From positions 3,137,501 to 3,201,500 of the forward strand of contig NZ_CP109787.1 of NCBI RefSeq assembly GCF_025857195.1: a DNA stretch of 64,000 nucleotides. The letters run 5' to 3'. Both the position numbers and the translations under genes were made by a program. Origin of the DNA: Leisingera thetidis (GTDB taxonomy: Bacteria > Pseudomonadota > Alphaproteobacteria > Rhodobacterales > Rhodobacteraceae). Each line of letters opens with the position of its first letter. Position 1 is the stretch's first letter. Positions 1-8,477 of this stretch are shown in pieces. The notes under the pieces were generated by a model. That model made no database searches and had not been told where the DNA came from. It saw only the letters and a list, made by a program, of their open reading frames with translations.

Positions 1-133
1 CGCAAAGAAAAATGACAATGCAAATGAAATCAACGCCTTAAGGCAAAACAAAGCCAGCACCACCGGCCCGTACCCCCGCGCCGGACCCGGCCCCAAACCG
101 CCCGGAATGCCCCGGAACCGCAGCACCGGCCAC

Positions 134-163
134 TTACCCACAGAACAGCGCGCCTTATCCACA
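134..163 (+). other. Pair of DnaA-box-like sites in the gene-free left end
   Basis: Bases 1-305 hold no gene I can support. Within them TTATCCACA at 155-163 matches the DnaA box consensus TTATNCACA exactly. TTACCCACA at 134-142 differs from it by one base, lies on the same strand, and starts 21 bp earlier, about two helical turns. A short-repeat copy follows at 191-250. Two boxes alone do not make an origin: no AT-rich unwinding region or replication gene is seen here. They may be chance or a DnaA-responsive site. Confidence 0.35.
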
Positions 164-190
164 GATTCACAGCCCGGAATCAAAGAATCC

Positions 191-250
191 TCTTCTTCTG
201 GCTCAAAATATCCCGGGGGAAGCCCAAAGGGCCGGGGGCAGAGCCCCAAA
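191..250 (+). repeat. Short dispersed intergenic repeat, copy A
   Basis: A pyrimidine run (tcttcttctggct) leads into a core AAAATATCCCGGGGG, then a GC-rich tail with a gggcagagcccc inverted repeat. The core recurs, as AAATACTCC followed by GGAG, at 6681, 8721, 36346 and 46955, and in reverse orientation at 20625 and 47105. It lies downstream (3') of the leftward gene ending at 306. Confidence 0.6.
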
Positions 251-305
251 CAAAATGGACGGCCCATGGGCCGCCCCTCAAACTTCAAACCTGAAAGCTC
301 AGCAT

Positions 306-689
306 TCAGCCCTGCTCCTCCAGCACCTTGCGGGCGGCGCGGAAACATTCCAGTGCCTGGGGCACACCGCAGTAGATGCCGATCACATGGATGATCGCCC
401 GGATCTCCTCTTTGGTAACGCCGTTATTGATGGCACCGCGGCAGTGCAGCTCCCATTCGTGCATCTTGCCCAGCGCTCCGATCATCGACAGATTCATCAT
501 CGAGCGGGTCTTGGCGTCGATCACATCATCGCCCCAGCCAAACCCCCAGCACCAGGCGGTCATCGCCTCCTGGAAGGGCCGGGTGAAGTCATCGGCCGCG
601 GCCAGGTTCGTTTCGACATATTCGGCGCCCAGGGTGGATTTGCGCTGTTCCAGGCCCTTCAGGAACAGGTCTTCGTCAAATGTGCTCAT
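306..689 (-). CDS. Carboxymuconolactone decarboxylase-family protein
   Basis: A 127-aa protein of the carboxymuconolactone decarboxylase (CMD/AhpD) fold, small all-helical proteins that form oligomers. The segment around residues 70-100 (EWELHCRGAINNGVTKEEI) is the typical CMD core. The single Cys there is not part of a CxxC, so a peroxidase role of the AhpD kind is unlikely and a decarboxylase or lyase-like role fits better. It is the last gene of the leftward operon, with one base between its start and the upstream aldehyde dehydrogenase stop. The substrate is unknown; context suggests a late product of betaine breakdown. Confidence 0.8.
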   Translation of the reverse strand: MSTFDEDLFLKGLEQRKSTLGAEYVETNLAAADDFTRPFQEAMTAWCWGFGWGDDVIDAKTRSMMNLSMIGALGKMHEWELHCRGAINNGVTKEEIRAIIHVIGIYCGVPQALECFRAARKVLEEQG

Positions 690-690
690 G

Positions 691-2145
691 TCAGCCTCTC
701 AGTTTCATGGCGATGTTCTTGGTCTGGACGTAGTTCCACAGCGCCCCGCGGCCCTTTTCGCGGCCGTAGCCGGATTTGCCGTAACCGCCAAAGGGAGTCT
801 CGACGCCGCCGGCATACCATTCGTTCACGAAGACCTGGCCTGCGCGGATCTGGCGGGCGCAGCGGGTTGCGCGGTCCAGGTCTCGGGTAAAGACACCGCC
901 GACCAGCCCGTATTCGGTGCTGTTGGCGATCTTGATGGCTTCGGCATCAGACCGGAATTTGAGGACCGAGAGAACCGGCCCGAAGATCTCTTCGCTGGCG
1001 ATGCTGTCGTTCGGGGTGATGCCGGAGACCACGGTCGGGGCCAGGAGGGCGCCCGCATTGCCGACGGGCGTCCCGCCCGCAGCGATGGTTGCGCCCCCGG
1101 ACTGCGCCTGCCGGACGATGCCAAGCGCACGGTCGCGCTGGGGCATGGACACCATCGCCCCCATATTGGCGCCGAACTCGGCCCGGTCGATACCGGCGCC
1201 TACGGTGAGGCTTTCGGCCACGTTCACCGCGCGCTCGACCAGTTCGTCGTGGCGGCTTTCGTGAACGATCACCCGGCTCATGGCGCTGCAGACCTGGCCT
1301 GCGTTGAAATAGATACCCCAACGGATGTCATTTTCAAACGCGTCGAGGTCGGCATCCTCATGCACGATGGCGGCGGATTTTCCGCCGAGTTCCAGTACGC
1401 AAGGCACCACGTTCTGCGCCGCCGCGGTGGCGATGCGGACGCCGGTGGGGACGGAGCCGGTGAAGACGATCTGGTTGACCTGCGGATGGCCTGCAAGGGC
1501 GGCGCCCGCCTCATGCCCGTAGCCGCAGAGGATGTTGACTGCCCCCGGCGGGAAACCCGCGGCCTCGGCCGCGCGGGCGAGCCAGGCATTGGTGAGCGGC
1601 GTCAGTTCCGGTGTCTTGATCACGCAGGCATTGCCGGTGGCCAGCGCCGCCGACAGCGAGCGCGCAGTCATCTCCACCGGGTAATTCCAGGGAATGATCT
1701 GGGCGGAGACCCCCTTCGGCTCGTTCTCGGTCCAGTCGAAATAGCCGCCGCCGAGCGGGATCGAGCGGCCCTCCACCGTGCTGGCCTGATTGCCGTAGTA
1801 CTCGAAATAGAGCGCCGCGCCCTCGATCTCGATCCGGGATTCCCAGAGCGGCTTGCCCTGCTCCAGGGTCAGGACCGGCGCGATCTCGTCAATGTGGCTA
1901 AGCAGGTAGCGGCCCATCGCCTGCACCATGCGGCCGCGTGCAATCGGGCGCAGCGCCGTCAGCTCGCCGGACAGGTGCAGGCGGCGGGCGGCCTGCACGG
2001 CGCGGTCCACGTCGGCGGCATCACCCAGCGCCTGGCGGGCCAAAAGCTCCCCATTGGCCGGGTTGGTGACATCGATCCACCCTGCCCCGCCAGGCACCCA
2101 TTCGCCGTCGATATAGTTCAGCCATTCGGCATCAAGCTGTGTCAT
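691..2145 (-). CDS. NAD(P)-dependent aldehyde dehydrogenase (betaine cluster)
   Basis: A 484-aa full-length aldehyde dehydrogenase. It shows the glutamate motif LELGGKSA, the catalytic cysteine in FNAGQVCSAM, and the usual PWNYPVEMTA segment of the cofactor-binding domain. Its gene lies 6 bp after the Rieske oxygenase stop and 1 bp before the CMD gene, so it is co-transcribed with them. A likely role is oxidising an aldehyde released by oxidative N-dealkylation or from the side chain of the demethylated product. Family members resemble betaine-aldehyde and succinate-semialdehyde dehydrogenases; the exact substrate cannot be read from the sequence. Confidence 0.88.
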   Translation of the reverse strand: MTQLDAEWLNYIDGEWVPGGAGWIDVTNPANGELLARQALGDAADVDRAVQAARRLHLSGELTALRPIARGRMVQAMGRYLLSHIDEIAPVLTLEQGKPLWESRIEIEGAALYFEYYGNQASTVEGRSIPLGGGYFDWTENEPKGVSAQIIPWNYPVEMTARSLSAALATGNACVIKTPELTPLTNAWLARAAEAAGFPPGAVNILCGYGHEAGAALAGHPQVNQIVFTGSVPTGVRIATAAAQNVVPCVLELGGKSAAIVHEDADLDAFENDIRWGIYFNAGQVCSAMSRVIVHESRHDELVERAVNVAESLTVGAGIDRAEFGANMGAMVSMPQRDRALGIVRQAQSGGATIAAGGTPVGNAGALLAPTVVSGITPNDSIASEEIFGPVLSVLKFRSDAEAIKIANSTEYGLVGGVFTRDLDRATRCARQIRAGQVFVNEWYAGGVETPFGGYGKSGYGREKGRGALWNYVQTKNIAMKLRG

Positions 2146-2151
2146 GATCGT

Positions 2152-3255
2152 TCAAATCCCTGCTGCTGCCAGATCGCGGTCTGCCGCGTCACGCATCCAT
2201 TTCTGAAGATGCAGGATGGAATGTTCCGAGTTCACACCGCAAGCGGGATCGACCACCAGCGGCCCGGGCACATAGCCGCGGCTTTTGAGGCCGCGCTGCA
2301 CTGATTCCACCAGGTGAATATCTTCTTCCACCGTGGTGGCGCGGTCCTGCACCGCCAGTCGGCGCACGGTTTCATTGTCTTCGCCGCGGACCGAGTACCA
2401 GCCGCGCCAGACCACGACGTGATCGGCATCCACCGCGCGCCAGTGATAGGTATTGAGGATGTTGCCCGGATAGACCTGGAAGGAGAACATCGGCCACAGA
2501 AACCAGCTGGAGTATTTGCCGTTGTTCTCGAACCCTGAGTTGATGTCATAGGTCATCTGGTCCAGCGAATTGCATTCTGTGGTGTGGCGCAGGCAGAAGC
2601 CCTGGGGCTGAATGTCATAGGTTTCCGGCTTGATCACCCCGGTGGAGAAGGTCGGGTGGTTGAGGCTGCAATGATAGCACTCGGAGTAGTTCTCGACCGA
2701 GACCTTCCAGTTGCAGTTTTCCGGGATTTCCACCCATTCCAGCGGCTTCAGCTCACCCCAATTGGGGACGAAGCTTTCCAGCTCGCCGCGCACGCCCGGA
2801 AACCAGTCGTCCATCGGCTGGGCTTCGGGATCGAGATTCACGAAGATGAAGCCCAGGAAGACTTCGGTGCGGACTTCGGTCAGGCAGACCTTGGATTTGT
2901 CAAAGCCCTGCACCGATTTCAGGTTCGGCCCGGCGCGCAGCTGGCCGGTCAGCTCATACGTCCAGGCGTGATAGGGGCAGACCACAACCCGCGTGGTGCC
3001 CTCGCCCGAGACCAGCTGGTGAGCGCGGTGCTGGCAGACATTGTAGAAGGTGCGGATCTCGCCATCCCTCCCCTTGATGCAAAACAGGCTTTCCCCGGCC
3101 ATCTCGAATGTAAAATAGTCACCGGGGTTTTCCAGCTGGCTAGCGTGACCGGCGTATTGCCAGGTGCGGGCCAGAAGGCCGTTGCGCTCGGCCTCGAAGA
3201 CAACCGGATCGGTATAGTACCGCCCCGCGAGGGAATGTGTCAGAGGGGCGTTCAT
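2152..3255 (-). CDS. Rieske non-heme iron oxygenase, alpha subunit, quaternary-ammonium type
   Basis: A 367-aa oxygenase component. The Rieske [2Fe-2S] ligands are C74-x-H76 and C93-x2-H96. The mononuclear iron site is H195, H200 and D312. The residue three before the first His is E192 (ENYSECYHC), the glutamate that replaces the usual bridging aspartate in carnitine, proline-betaine (Stc2) and glycine-betaine oxygenases. This places it with N-demethylating or N-cleaving oxygenases of quaternary ammonium compounds rather than arene dioxygenases. Its start overlaps the rpiR stop by 4 nt. No dedicated reductase gene is adjacent, so electrons must come from elsewhere. The substrate is inferred to be a betaine. 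Confidence 0.85.
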   Translation of the reverse strand: MNAPLTHSLAGRYYTDPVVFEAERNGLLARTWQYAGHASQLENPGDYFTFEMAGESLFCIKGRDGEIRTFYNVCQHRAHQLVSGEGTTRVVVCPYHAWTYELTGQLRAGPNLKSVQGFDKSKVCLTEVRTEVFLGFIFVNLDPEAQPMDDWFPGVRGELESFVPNWGELKPLEWVEIPENCNWKVSVENYSECYHCSLNHPTFSTGVIKPETYDIQPQGFCLRHTTECNSLDQMTYDINSGFENNGKYSSWFLWPMFSFQVYPGNILNTYHWRAVDADHVVVWRGWYSVRGEDNETVRRLAVQDRATTVEEDIHLVESVQRGLKSRGYVPGPLVVDPACGVNSEHSILHLQKWMRDAADRDLAAAGI

Positions 3256-4139
3256 TCAGGTTCCTCCGCATAAAGACCCAGCTGATGCCTGCGTTGGTGG
3301 AAATGCGCGACCCGTTCGACGATCTCGTCGCTGGAAACCGCGATCACGAAGGAGAGCAGCGTTTCCAGCAGGGCGATGGTCGAGACGGAAGACGGGAAGA
3401 ATTGCGGCGTGTCCGCCGCGACGACAAAACCGTGATCCGCATTCAGGACCACGGGGCTGGCAGGGCTGTCGGAAATGCCGACAATGGTGACCCCCTGTTC
3501 GCGCGCGATGCGGATCGCCTCGATCACCTCGGTGCGGTAGGGCTTGCAGGTCATTGCGATCAGCACGTCCTGGCTGTCGGCCCAGGCCAGATCGTCAACG
3601 GCCGTGGAACCGGGCTGCGGGATGGCGTGGAACTGCTTCATGCCGGTGGAGGCCAGATAGGTGAAGTTGCGGGCATTGGCGTTGTTGACGCCCACACCCA
3701 GGGTAAAGACCTGACGGGACTGCCAGATCACCCTTGCCGCCGCTTCCAGGCAGCCCGCATCGATGCCTGCAAAGGTCTCTTCGATATTGCGGATCGCCGC
3801 CCCCGCCATGTCGGCATAAAGCCCGCCCAACCCGCCGGACTTGCCGATATCCAGCAGCCAGCGTGCCCGGTCCGGAAAGGACACCCCGCCCCTGCGAATC
3901 GCCTCTCGGAAGGGGGCGCGAAAATCCTCGTAGCCTTCAAAACCCACCTGCCGCGCCATGCGGACAAAGGTGTTGGGTTTCACATTTGCTGCCTCGGCAA
4001 TCTCGCGGACAGTGGAAACCCCGACATCCGCGGGGTTTTCCAGCACATAGCGAGCCGCCTTCTGCGCCTCGGGCGTCAGGGCCTCCCACTCTTCGGTGAG
4101 GCGCTCCAAAACGGAATTTGATACATTTGTGTCATTCAT
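3252..4139 (-). CDS. MurR/RpiR-family transcriptional regulator (betaine cluster)
   Basis: A 295-aa regulator with an N-terminal RpiR helix-turn-helix (residues 1-75, containing STVREIAEAANVKPNTFVRMARQVGF) and a C-terminal SIS sugar-isomerase-like effector domain. I placed the start at the ATG at 4139 (MNDTNVSN) because the frame upstream of it lacks family similarity and overlaps the divergent promoter. It heads the leftward operon, overlapping the Rieske gene by 4 nt, and is divergent from the FAD dehydrogenase gene. An inverted repeat at 4123-4160 spans its own start codon, so it probably controls itself and both arms. Confidence 0.88.
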   Translation of the reverse strand: MNDTNVSNSVLERLTEEWEALTPEAQKAARYVLENPADVGVSTVREIAEAANVKPNTFVRMARQVGFEGYEDFRAPFREAIRRGGVSFPDRARWLLDIGKSGGLGGLYADMAGAAIRNIEETFAGIDAGCLEAAARVIWQSRQVFTLGVGVNNANARNFTYLASTGMKQFHAIPQPGSTAVDDLAWADSQDVLIAMTCKPYRTEVIEAIRIAREQGVTIVGISDSPASPVVLNADHGFVVAADTPQFFPSSVSTIALLETLLSFVIAVSSDEIVERVAHFHQRRHQLGLYAEEPE

Positions 4140-4160
4140 GATTGACGATGGTACAAATGT
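4123..4160. promoter_or_regulatory. Inverted repeat operator candidate between rpiR and the FAD dehydrogenase
   Basis: ACATTTGT (4123-4130) and ACAAATGT (4153-4160) are perfect inverted copies with 22 bp between them, centres 30 bp apart (about three helical turns). The left half lies inside the first codons of rpiR and the right half in the 70-bp divergent gap. RpiR proteins bind such AT-rich palindromes. The assignment to this RpiR is inference. Confidence 0.45.
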
Positions 4161-4209
4161 GGAATTAGCCTGTCGAGCAGAAAAGCGCATGGCAATCAGG
4201 AACGGCGAA

Positions 4210-6669
4210 ATGGCTGAGAAGGAATTCCCCACGCAGGCCCGTGTGGTCATTGTTGGCGGCGGCGTTATGGGGGCGGGCCTGGCCTATCACCTGGCGCATG
4301 AGGGCTGGGGCCCGGAGGTGGTTCTGCTGGAAAAGGCCGAGTTGACTTCAGGCTCGACCTGGCACGCGGCGGGGCAGATCACCCATTCCACCAGCTCGTT
4401 CGGGTTGGGCAAATGCGTCGACTACAACATCGGGCTCTACTCCGGGAAACTGGAGGAAGAGACCGGCCAGGCGGTGACCTGGCACGGCTGCGGCTCGTTC
4501 CGCCTGGCCTATACCGAGGATGAGATGGACTGGCTGCGCCACACGCTGTCGGTCGGGCGCAGCCTGGGTTTCAACATTGAACTTGTCGGGCCCGAAAAGG
4601 TCGCCGAGCTGCATCCCTTCTATAATCTCGAAGGAGTGCTGGGTGCGCTCCACACCCCCGATGACGGCCATGTTGACCCGACCAACGTGACCATGGCGCT
4701 GGCCGCCGGCGCCCGCCAGCTGGGCGTGCGCATCTTCCGCCGCTGCCGCGCCACCAACATCACGCAAGGACCGGGTGGCGAATGGATCGTCGAAACGGAA
4801 AAGGGCACCATTGCTTGCGAGCATGTGGTCAACGCCGGCGGCACCTATGCCCGCCAGATGGGCGAATGGTCGGGCCTGCAGCTGCCGATGACCTCGATGA
4901 CCCACCATTACTTCGTGACCGAGCCAGTGCCGGAGTTCGAGGGCTTGGACATGGAACTGCCGGTGATCCGCGATGACAAAAAGGTCTCCGGCTATATCCG
5001 GATGGAGCAGAAGCGCGGCCTGATCGGGATCTACGAGAAGGAAGGTTCCAACTCGGTCTGGCATGACCACTGCCCCTGGGACTACGAGAACTGGCTGTTC
5101 GATGCCGATTACGACCGGGTGATGCCGTGGCTGCAGGAAAGCCTGAACCGGATGCCGATCTTTGCCGACCTCGGAATTCAGCGCGAAGTGCACGGCGCGA
5201 TCTCGCATCCGCCGGACGGCAACCCGCTGATCGGCCCGGCAGCGGGCGTGAAAAACTACTGGTGCTGCTGCGGCACCCAGATCGGCATCGGCTGGGGCCC
5301 CGGCCTCACCCGCGAGCTGGCGCGGTGGATGGTGCATGGCGCCGCCGGCATTTCCATGCGCGAGTATGACCCGCGCCGCTTCGGCTCCTATGCCACCAAG
5401 GACTGGCAGGTGACCAAGGCGCATGAGGACTACAAGCTGCGCCACGAGATCCCCTTCCCGCATTTCAACCGCCTGGCGGGCCGCCCGGTCAAACCCTCGC
5501 CGCTTTATGACCGGCTGAAGGAAAAAGGCGCGGTCTATGAGGAAGTCTACGGCCACGAGCGGCCGCGCTGGTTTGCCAGGAACGGTGTGGAGCAGCGCGA
5601 CCACTACTCCTTCAAGCGCAATGTGGTGCACGGCATTGTCGGGGCAGAGGTGAAGGCCGTGCGCGAGGGCGCGGGCATCATGGACATCTCCGCCTTCACC
5701 AAGGTCGAGGTTTCCGGCCCCGGCGCCGCGGCGCTCCTGGACCGGCTGACCGCCAACCGCCTGCCGCGGAAGGCGGGCGGCATTGCCCTCACCCACATGC
5801 TGAACCGCCACGGCCGGATCGAGCTGGAAACCACCGTGGTGAAACTGGCAGAGGACAGCTACTACCTGGTCTGCGCCGCCTTCTTCGAACAGCGGCTGCT
5901 GGACCACCTGAACCAGAACCGCGCGGGCGACGAGGTGGCGATCAAAACCCTCTCCACCGATTGGGCCGCCCTTGCGCTCAATGGTCCGAAGTCCCGCACG
6001 GTGCTGGCCTCCTGCACCAATGCGGACCTGTCGAACGCCGGTTTCAAATGGCTCACCGCGCAGCAGATCGAGGTTGCGGGGCACAGGCTCTGGGCCTTCC
6101 GCATGTCCTATGCGGGCGAGCTCGGATGGGAGCTGCACATCCCGCGCGGCAACGCCCTGGCAGTGTATGACGCGCTCTGGGCCGCTGGCGCGGCGCATGG
6201 CATTGCCGACTATGGCTCTTTCGCGATGAACGCCATGCGGATGGAAAAGGGTTTCAAGGGGGCTGGCGAACTCACCAACGAAGTGACCCTGGCCGAGGCG
6301 GATGTGCTGCGCTTTGCCCGTACAGACAAGGACTACCTCGGCAATGACAAGACGCTGAACGCGGACGCCCTGCGCTGGGTCTGCGCCTATCTGGAGATCG
6401 AACCTGACGGCGTCACCGACGGCCATGGCGGCGAAGCGGTCCTGCTGGAGGGCAAGGTCGTGGGCTCCACCGCCTCGGTCGCCTATGGCCATACCGCCGG
6501 CAAGATCCTGGCCTTTGCCTATGTCAAACCGCACGCCAATGTGCCGGGCACGCCGATCGAGGTGGTGATTGCAGGCGCCCCGCGCCGGGGCCGCATCCTG
6601 GGCGCCCCCGCCTACGATCCCGAAGGCCTGCTCCCGCGCACCGACGCCGCACTCGCCCCGGCGGAATAA
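4210..6669 (+). CDS. FAD-dependent dehydrogenase fused to GcvT (dimethylglycine/sarcosine dehydrogenase-like)
   Basis: An 819-aa two-part enzyme. Residues 10-400 form a DAO-type FAD domain with VVIVGGGVMGAG at 12-23 and STWHAAG at 49-55. The His in that motif (H52) is the residue that carries covalent FAD in dimethylglycine and sarcosine dehydrogenases. The second half (about 430-819) is GcvT/aminomethyltransferase-like, which passes the removed one-carbon unit to tetrahydrofolate. I chose ATG 4210 because AGGAA at 4198-4202 is well spaced; upstream starts at 4189 and 4096 lack this. It should oxidatively demethylate the tertiary amine left by the Rieske enzyme. Confidence 0.87.
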   Translation: MAEKEFPTQARVVIVGGGVMGAGLAYHLAHEGWGPEVVLLEKAELTSGSTWHAAGQITHSTSSFGLGKCVDYNIGLYSGKLEEETGQAVTWHGCGSFRLAYTEDEMDWLRHTLSVGRSLGFNIELVGPEKVAELHPFYNLEGVLGALHTPDDGHVDPTNVTMALAAGARQLGVRIFRRCRATNITQGPGGEWIVETEKGTIACEHVVNAGGTYARQMGEWSGLQLPMTSMTHHYFVTEPVPEFEGLDMELPVIRDDKKVSGYIRMEQKRGLIGIYEKEGSNSVWHDHCPWDYENWLFDADYDRVMPWLQESLNRMPIFADLGIQREVHGAISHPPDGNPLIGPAAGVKNYWCCCGTQIGIGWGPGLTRELARWMVHGAAGISMREYDPRRFGSYATKDWQVTKAHEDYKLRHEIPFPHFNRLAGRPVKPSPLYDRLKEKGAVYEEVYGHERPRWFARNGVEQRDHYSFKRNVVHGIVGAEVKAVREGAGIMDISAFTKVEVSGPGAAALLDRLTANRLPRKAGGIALTHMLNRHGRIELETTVVKLAEDSYYLVCAAFFEQRLLDHLNQNRAGDEVAIKTLSTDWAALALNGPKSRTVLASCTNADLSNAGFKWLTAQQIEVAGHRLWAFRMSYAGELGWELHIPRGNALAVYDALWAAGAAHGIADYGSFAMNAMRMEKGFKGAGELTNEVTLAEADVLRFARTDKDYLGNDKTLNADALRWVCAYLEIEPDGVTDGHGGEAVLLEGKVVGSTASVAYGHTAGKILAFAYVKPHANVPGTPIEVVIAGAPRRGRILGAPAYDPEGLLPRTDAALAPAE

Positions 6670-6680
6670 GCAGAACCCGG

Positions 6681-6750
6681 CTCCCCTCTTCTTCTTTGTG
6701 AAAATACTCCGGGGGGAGCCGAAGGCGGGGGGCAGCGCCCCCTCCCCATA
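6681..6750 (+). repeat. Short dispersed intergenic repeat, copy B
   Basis: It has a pyrimidine run then AAAATACTCC and a GGGGGGAGCC tail, ending in a GC-rich stem (ggggcagcgccccc). It fills most of the 102-bp gap between the FAD dehydrogenase and the MDR gene, so it lies inside a presumed transcript rather than only at its end. Confidence 0.65.
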
Positions 6751-6771
6751 GCCAAAAGGAAAACGCGAACA

Positions 6772-7854
6772 ATGACCCTGCCCGACACCATGAAGGCGAT
6801 GGTTCTGACCGGCCACGGCGATCTGGACAAATACGAATGGCACGAGGACTGGCCGGTGCCGCAGCCCGGACCGATGGAAGTGCTGATCAAGGTCGGCGCC
6901 TGCGGGCTGAACAACACCGATGTGAACACCCGCTCCGGCTGGTATTCCAAGACGGTCAAGGGCGCCACCGCCGGCGGCGCCTTTGGCGAGGCCGGCAAGG
7001 AAGACCCGGCCTGGGGCGGCCGTCCCCTCGCCTTCCCGCGCATTCAGGGCGCGGACGCTGTTGGCCAAGTGGTGGCCTTGGGTGACGGCGCCGACCCGGC
7101 CCTCATCGGCAAGCGCGTCATGGTTGGCGGCTGGGTGCGCGACTGGGACGACCCGGAGAACAAGGACAAGGCCGGTTATTTCGGCTCCGAATGCGATGGC
7201 GGCTTTGCCGAATACACCAAGGCGGATGCGCGCGGCGTGGCCGTCGTCGACAGCCCCCTCAGCGATGCGGAGCTGGCAACCTTCTCCTGCTCTTACGTCA
7301 CCGCCGAAGGCATGCTGAGCCGCGCGGGCGTGGGCGCCGATGACACGGTGCTGATCCCCGGCGCCTCCGGCGGGGTTGGCGGCGCGCTTATTCAGCTCGC
7401 CAAGCGCCGCGGCGCGCGGGTGATCGCAATGGCCTCCGAGGCCAAACACGCCGAGGTGGCGGAGCTTGGCCCCGACCTGATCCTGCCGCGCGCGCCGGAG
7501 AACCTGCGGACAGCCCTTGGCGATGAGAAAGTCACCGTGGTCGCCGATGTGGTCGGCGGCGTGCAGTGGCCCAGACTGATCGACGTGCTGGAACGCGGCG
7601 GGCGGTACACCTGCTCGGGTGCAATTGCCGGGCCGATGGTGGAGCTGGACCTGCGCACCTTCTATCTGCGCGACCTGACCTTCACCGGCTCCACCGTGAC
7701 ACTGCACCGCAGCTTCACCGATGTCGTTTCCTCCATCGAGAAGGGAGAGATCAGACCGGCGCTGGCAGCGGTCTACCCTCTGTCGGACCTGAAGGAGGCC
7801 CAGGCCGCCTTCATCGCCAAGAAGCACACCGGAAACATTGTGGTGATCCCATGA
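6772..7854 (+). CDS. Medium-chain dehydrogenase/reductase lacking zinc ligands (quinone-oxidoreductase-like)
   Basis: A 360-aa MDR protein with an N-terminal GroES-like domain and a Rossmann domain (GASGGVGGALIQLAKRRGA) that binds NAD(P)H. The catalytic-zinc His of alcohol dehydrogenases (GHE motif) is replaced: the segment reads FPRIQGADAVG. The four-Cys structural zinc loop is also missing. It is therefore closer to quinone oxidoreductases or enoyl reductases than to a zinc alcohol dehydrogenase. Its stop overlaps the next gene's ATG by 4 nt, so translation is coupled to the DddQ-like cupin. It could reduce an alkenoyl product made by the neighbouring lyases; this is inference. Confidence 0.82.
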   Translation: MTLPDTMKAMVLTGHGDLDKYEWHEDWPVPQPGPMEVLIKVGACGLNNTDVNTRSGWYSKTVKGATAGGAFGEAGKEDPAWGGRPLAFPRIQGADAVGQVVALGDGADPALIGKRVMVGGWVRDWDDPENKDKAGYFGSECDGGFAEYTKADARGVAVVDSPLSDAELATFSCSYVTAEGMLSRAGVGADDTVLIPGASGGVGGALIQLAKRRGARVIAMASEAKHAEVAELGPDLILPRAPENLRTALGDEKVTVVADVVGGVQWPRLIDVLERGGRYTCSGAIAGPMVELDLRTFYLRDLTFTGSTVTLHRSFTDVVSSIEKGEIRPALAAVYPLSDLKEAQAAFIAKKHTGNIVVIP

Positions 7855-8459
7855 GCAAAGACCTGTTCGATCAGGCACTGGAAGCAGCCAAAGCCTTTCA
7901 TGCCGCCCTGCCCGCGGTGGCGGAGTTCCAGCCCTGGCCCGATGACATCACCTGGGCCGGCCGCGAAGGCCATCAGGTGCCCGGTGCGGCTTTGGTGCAA
8001 TCCGACCCCGGTTTTGCCGCCGAGGGCCTTCCGGCCGCGGCCGAAGTGCGGGCCCTGCAGCAGGCCATCATGGCGCTGGCGCCGCACGCCGAATGGCGCC
8101 TCACGTATACCGAGGAGGAAGTCGGCAAGGATTTCCTGCAGCGCTTCGGCTGGTTTGAGCTGGTGGGGCCGACCGGCCATTTCCACTCCCTGCAGAGCCG
8201 GATGACCATCGGCTACTGGGGCCCGCGGCTGGACTACCCCTGGCACCAGCACGGACCGGAAGAGCTTTACACCATCCTGTCCGGCAGCGCCGATTTCATG
8301 GCCAAGGGCGAAGAGGTGCGCCGCCTTGTGCCGGGCGACACCAAGATGCACGGGTCCAATCAGCCCCATGCCATGATCACCAACGAGCATCCGATCCTCT
8401 GCTTCGTCTTCTGGCGCGGCGAGGGGCTGGCGGATGATCCGGCAATGTCCCCGGGCTGA
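7851..8459 (+). CDS. DddQ-type cupin (DMSP-lyase family), paralogue 1
   Basis: A 202-aa cupin of the DMSP-lyase family. The metal and catalytic pattern of DddQ (His, +4 Glu, +6 Tyr, about +38 His, plus a Tyr at -5) is present as H134, E138, Y140, H173 and Y129. DddQ cleaves the sulfonium betaine DMSP to acrylate and dimethylsulfide using a single metal ion and a tyrosine base. Here the gene is coupled to an MDR reductase and followed by enolase-superfamily genes within a betaine-demethylation cluster. The true substrate may be DMSP or a related betaine. Confidence is high for the family and moderate for DMSP lyase activity. Confidence 0.75.
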   Translation: MSKDLFDQALEAAKAFHAALPAVAEFQPWPDDITWAGREGHQVPGAALVQSDPGFAAEGLPAAAEVRALQQAIMALAPHAEWRLTYTEEEVGKDFLQRFGWFELVGPTGHFHSLQSRMTIGYWGPRLDYPWHQHGPEELYTILSGSADFMAKGEEVRRLVPGDTKMHGSNQPHAMITNEHPILCFVFWRGEGLADDPAMSPG

Positions 8460-8477
8460 GCAACAGGAGCGCCGAAC

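Noticed and set aside
4348..7878. A 1176-codon open frame on the minus strand opposite the FAD dehydrogenase and MDR genes
   Set aside because: Third-position GC leaves the antisense frame open; the translation is rich in His, Arg, Gly and Ala without any family motif, while the plus strand has clear enzymes.
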